5,226 nucleotides of DNA from Geminicoccaceae bacterium (GTDB lineage Bacteria; Pseudomonadota; Alphaproteobacteria; Geminicoccales; Geminicoccaceae). The stretch's first letter is position 1, and every line of letters begins with the position of its first letter. The notes under the pieces are model-generated. The model saw only the letters and a program-made list of their open reading frames with translations, made no database searches and was not told where the DNA came from. Both the position numbers and the translations under genes were made by a program. Below, piece by piece: positions 4,994-5,226 of the stretch. Location: the NCBI GenBank assembly GCA_020446285.1, contig JAGREZ010000618.1:1-5226 (forward strand). Reading direction: 5' to 3'.

Positions 4994-5226
4994 CGACAGC
5001 CTCACGCTTCATGCGGGCGAGAAAAGCCACGCCTTCGGCCATACGTTTTTCCCAGGCGTCGGGGGACGTGATGGACGGAAGACGTCCCCGTTCCTGCTTG
5101 AATTTCAAGGCACGTTTCGCCAAATCGCGCGCCTCTTCAGGCGTAAGCTGCACTTTCTTCGCTGAAATCACCGCGGCGACCTGTTTCAGGCTCTCCTCGC
5201 TCATCGTCTTGGCAAGGATGGCATAG
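4986..5226 (-). CDS. C-terminal end of a probable DEAD/DEAH-box helicase, partial
   Basis: The last 80 codons of a gene that enters from the right edge. The frame is open through the edge and reads YAILAKTMSEESLKQVAAVI before any needed start, so ATG 5204 is probably an internal Met and not the start. The visible part is helical and charged, with LTPEEARDLAKRALKFKQ followed by ERGRLPSITSPDAWEKRMAEG, a helicase-associated-like element with the 'E-x-G-x-x-P...W-E' pattern. No helicase motif (Walker A, DEAD box) lies in the window. The call rests on my memory that DEAD/DEAH helicases with such tails sit directly upstream of GIY-YIG genes of this type, so it is inference. The stop overlaps the GIY-YIG start by 8 nt, indicating one operon. 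Confidence 0.6.
   Translation of the reverse strand, partial: YAILAKTMSEESLKQVAAVISAKKVQLTPEEARDLAKRALKFKQERGRLPSITSPDAWEKRMAEGVAFLARMKREAVDG

Noticed and set aside
37..5226. A Zorya-type defence system (proton channel plus helicase and nuclease)
   Set aside because: The channel subunit lacks a long ZorA tail, the ExbD-type protein lacks the OmpA-like domain of ZorB, and the helicase/nuclease pair is separated by a toxin-antitoxin locus and converges with it; shared theme only.
1..5226. tRNA, rRNA, CRISPR array or insertion sequence
   Set aside because: No cloverleaf-like, rRNA-like, regularly spaced repeat or transposase sequence was seen on either strand.

Overview
The window looks like chromosomal DNA of a GC-rich Gram-negative bacterium, probably a proteobacterium. 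The evidence is an ExbB/ExbD-type proton channel, a lipobox lipoprotein and a Sec signal peptide (all needing a two-membrane envelope), strong Shine-Dalgarno sites, and tightly overlapping genes. The species cannot be named from this sequence.

Region 1 (about 1-2681, minus strand) is one compact operon read from right to left. In transcription order it holds a secreted helical protein (333 aa), a 62-aa single-pass membrane protein, a coiled-coil lipoprotein (218 aa), a very small MotA/TolQ/ExbB-type channel subunit (134 aa, TTG start), an ExbD/TolR-type subunit (125 aa), and probably a sixth gene starting with GTG at 40 and leaving the window. Junctions are 1-4 nt overlaps or gaps of 4-12 nt, so the products are probably made together. 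My inference is a proton-driven envelope machine: ExbB/ExbD in the inner membrane, with a small anchor, a lipoprotein and a periplasmic helical protein as partners. I do not recognise this gene set as a named system, and it is the best candidate here for something undescribed.

Region 2 (2682-2946) is an AT-richer divergent intergenic stretch. It carries short repeats, a candidate -10 for the operon, and a perfect palindrome overlapping a consensus -10 for the next genes.

Region 3 (2947-3581, plus strand) is a toxin-first type II toxin-antitoxin pair: a HigB/RelE-like toxin and an XRE-type antitoxin joined by an ATGA overlap. The -10 lies so close to the toxin ATG, with no Shine-Dalgarno site between, that the mRNA may be leaderless.

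Region 4 (3582-3811) is a convergent intergenic stretch with small palindromes and no convincing gene.

Region 5 (3812-5226, minus strand) holds a GIY-YIG (T5orf172-like) nuclease-family protein. Its start overlaps by 8 nt the 3' end of a larger gene that enters from the right edge, probably a DEAD/DEAH-box helicase. Both proteins share a short helical module, and the GIY-YIG protein carries a duplicated acidic 'LLA-[DE]-LG' motif. Regions 3 and 5 look like accessory, defence-island-type genes beside the envelope operon.
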